Of a DNA stretch of 64,000 bases, positions 62,721-64,000 are shown in pieces. Location of the stretch: assembly GCA_014192425.1 (NCBI GenBank), contig BJHK01000006.1:124001-188000 (forward strand), in the 5' to 3' direction. The position numbers were made by a program, and so were the translations under genes. The stretch's first letter is position 1. Every line of letters starts with the position of its first letter. Below the pieces are notes generated by a model. That model was given only the letters and a program-made list of their open reading frames with translations, was not told the DNA's origin and made no database searches. The DNA is from Planctomycetia bacterium. GTDB taxonomy: Bacteria; Planctomycetota; Planctomycetia; Pirellulales; UBA1268.

Positions 62721-64000
62721 ATGAATTCCTTCTGGCTGAGTTCGGTCGGTGGCGCGTTCTCCAAGCGGCGGCATGCGGCGGTCCTGCGGCGCCAGCGGCG
62801 CAGCCGCGACCTGCAGCGCGGTGAACAGCTCGAAGAGCGCCGCGTGATGGCGTTCGACTTCGTCTCCGCGTTTCCGAATGCCGGACAATTCATCACGCCG
62901 AACTCCACGCTCGACGAGGCGCCGCAGCAGATCACGCTGCGGTTCAGCCCCGGAGCCAAGATCGATGCCAACACGCTCGGGGCGATCTCGATCGTCCGTT
63001 CCGGTTCCGGGAGCGACCCCGTGTTTGGCAACGGCAACGACGTTGCCATGACGCCGACCGGCGGCGTCGGCATCGTCGCCGTCGATGATTTCCCGAACCA
63101 GAACCAGGTCGTGCTGCGGTTCGCGGAGACGCTGCCGGACGACGTCTATCGGATCACGATTGGCGGCGGGCTGAAGACAGAGGCGGTTGGCAAGACCGTG
63201 CCGTCCGAGTCGTTCCGCAACGGCGCGTCCCATACCCTGGACTTCCGGCTTGACCTCGGCGCCCAGGTTGTATCGGTCGTGCCACAGCCGATCAGCCGGG
63301 TGTCCGGTGCGGTCCAGCAGGCTCGGAACGTGGTCGAGGTCTTTTTCAACGCCAACGACCGGCTCCAGGCGGCATCGGCGCAGAACCCGCGCAACTACCG
63401 GCTCGTCGAGACCGATCCGGCCACGGGCGCCGACGTCGCCGTGCGGATTCCCGCGGCCGTCGCTTATGACGCGGTTGCCGGCAAGGCGACGCTGACGTTC
63501 GCCGCGGATCTCGGCGACAAACTCTACAGGCTCCAGATTGGCGGCACCGACGACGTCAACAACACGACCGCGACGGCTGTCGGCGTCGGCAGCGTGTTCC
63601 GGCAGACCGACGGCGTGAGTCCCGCCTTCGTCACCAATTCGTTCCTCGGCGACGGGGCCGCGGGCGTCAACGACGTCGATCTCTACAAGCTGTCGCTGAC
63701 CGGCAATGCCCAGCTCAGAGTGCGGGTCGCGCCGGTCGCCGGCTCGGGCTTCACGCCGGCACTGCGGCTCTTCAACGCCCTGGGCGCGGCCGTCACGGCC
63801 GGCGTCAGCGTCGCTGGCAATGAGCTCACCTACACCGCGCCGGCGGAAGGCACGTTTTTCTTCGGCCTGTCGAGCGCGGGAAACATCGCCTACAGCGCCG
63901 TCAATGGCTCGGGCGCGACCGGTGGCGGCAGCAGCGGCGGCTATCGGCTCGAGATCTTCTCCGACAGGTCCGTCTCGGCAGGCGACGAAAACTCGAGTTT
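62721..64000 (+). CDS. Large exported planctomycete protein, N-terminal part
   Basis: The frame runs off the right edge after 426 residues. It begins with a basic leader and the planctomycete export motif (LQRGEQLEERRVMAFDFVSA), followed by Ig/cadherin-like beta-sandwich units: LDEAPQQITLRFSPGAKIDA, QNQVVLRFAETLPDDVYRIT and VDLYKLSLTGNAQLRVRVAP, the last resembling a pre-peptidase C-terminal (PPC) domain. Such proteins are usually thousands of residues long, made of adhesion-type domains and displayed outside the cell. No clear ribosome site is seen ahead of ATG 62721. Confidence 0.85.
   Translation, partial: MNSFWLSSVGGAFSKRRHAAVLRRQRRSRDLQRGEQLEERRVMAFDFVSAFPNAGQFITPNSTLDEAPQQITLRFSPGAKIDANTLGAISIVRSGSGSDPVFGNGNDVAMTPTGGVGIVAVDDFPNQNQVVLRFAETLPDDVYRITIGGGLKTEAVGKTVPSESFRNGASHTLDFRLDLGAQVVSVVPQPISRVSGAVQQARNVVEVFFNANDRLQAASAQNPRNYRLVETDPATGADVAVRIPAAVAYDAVAGKATLTFAADLGDKLYRLQIGGTDDVNNTTATAVGVGSVFRQTDGVSPAFVTNSFLGDGAAGVNDVDLYKLSLTGNAQLRVRVAPVAGSGFTPALRLFNALGAAVTAGVSVAGNELTYTAPAEGTFFFGLSSAGNIAYSAVNGSGATGGGSSGGYRLEIFSDRSVSAGDENSS

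Overview
The window is a high-GC bacterial chromosome segment, most likely from a planctomycete of the Pirellulales type. The evidence is a set of planctomycete protein families: a DUF1559 prepilin-like protein with the H-x9-DG tail, a Cys-rich small secreted protein beside it, a DUF6677-like membrane protein, a SpoVG protein carrying an inserted zinc ribbon, and a giant secreted protein opening with an LEERRVM-type export signal. No rRNA or CRISPR array is present; there is one tRNA.

Layout. 1-2122: two divergent paralogous sulfatase-modifying-factor-like secreted proteins, the first cut by the window edge. 2123-2580: REP-like hairpins around a 92-bp tandem repeat. 2581-31413: core genome, including a protease/SirB1 fusion, an Eis-like acetyltransferase, a NIF3/glycosyltransferase/BshC-like run, the Cys-rich/DUF1559/DUF4198 locus, rsmE, an ExeA-like ATPase, rlmN, ispE, spoVG, an aminotransferase, a LolCD exporter pair, lysS, DUF983 plus O-methyltransferase, prmA, a KAS III-like enzyme and a TauE-type exporter. 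31547-33526: an APC permease.

34292-50377: a 16-kb genomic island inserted in the 3' half of a tRNA-Ile2(CAU) gene. The intact tRNA is at 50335-50407 and a displaced 43-bp copy of its 3' half is at 34292-34334. I find no integrase. The left half has a zincin-like gene, remnants of a DNA methyltransferase and of an IS91/IS801-type transposase, and a three-gene operon with a TIGR04255-like protein. The centre is a polymorphic toxin locus: a toxin gene broken by a 1,382-bp IS256-family element with a perfect 8-bp target duplication, its candidate immunity gene, then a degenerate second toxin copy with a different C-terminal domain and its own candidate immunity gene. The right half is a threefold duplicated cassette, each unit holding a leucine-rich-like repeat protein gene behind the 3' tail of an AAA ATPase gene.

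50471-58887: a surface-glycan locus with two sulfotransferases, a 1,398-residue protein joining a GH99-like domain to two glycosyltransferase domains, an unknown partner and a methyltransferase. 59073-62182: a ThuA-like protein, a BtuF-like binding protein and a bicupin. 62721 to the end: the N-terminal part of a large exported protein.

The strongest candidate for an under-described system is the island: toxin-domain exchange, IS disruption between toxin tip and immunity gene, and repeat-protein cassette amplification occur side by side in an element that retains its attachment sites but no visible recombinase.
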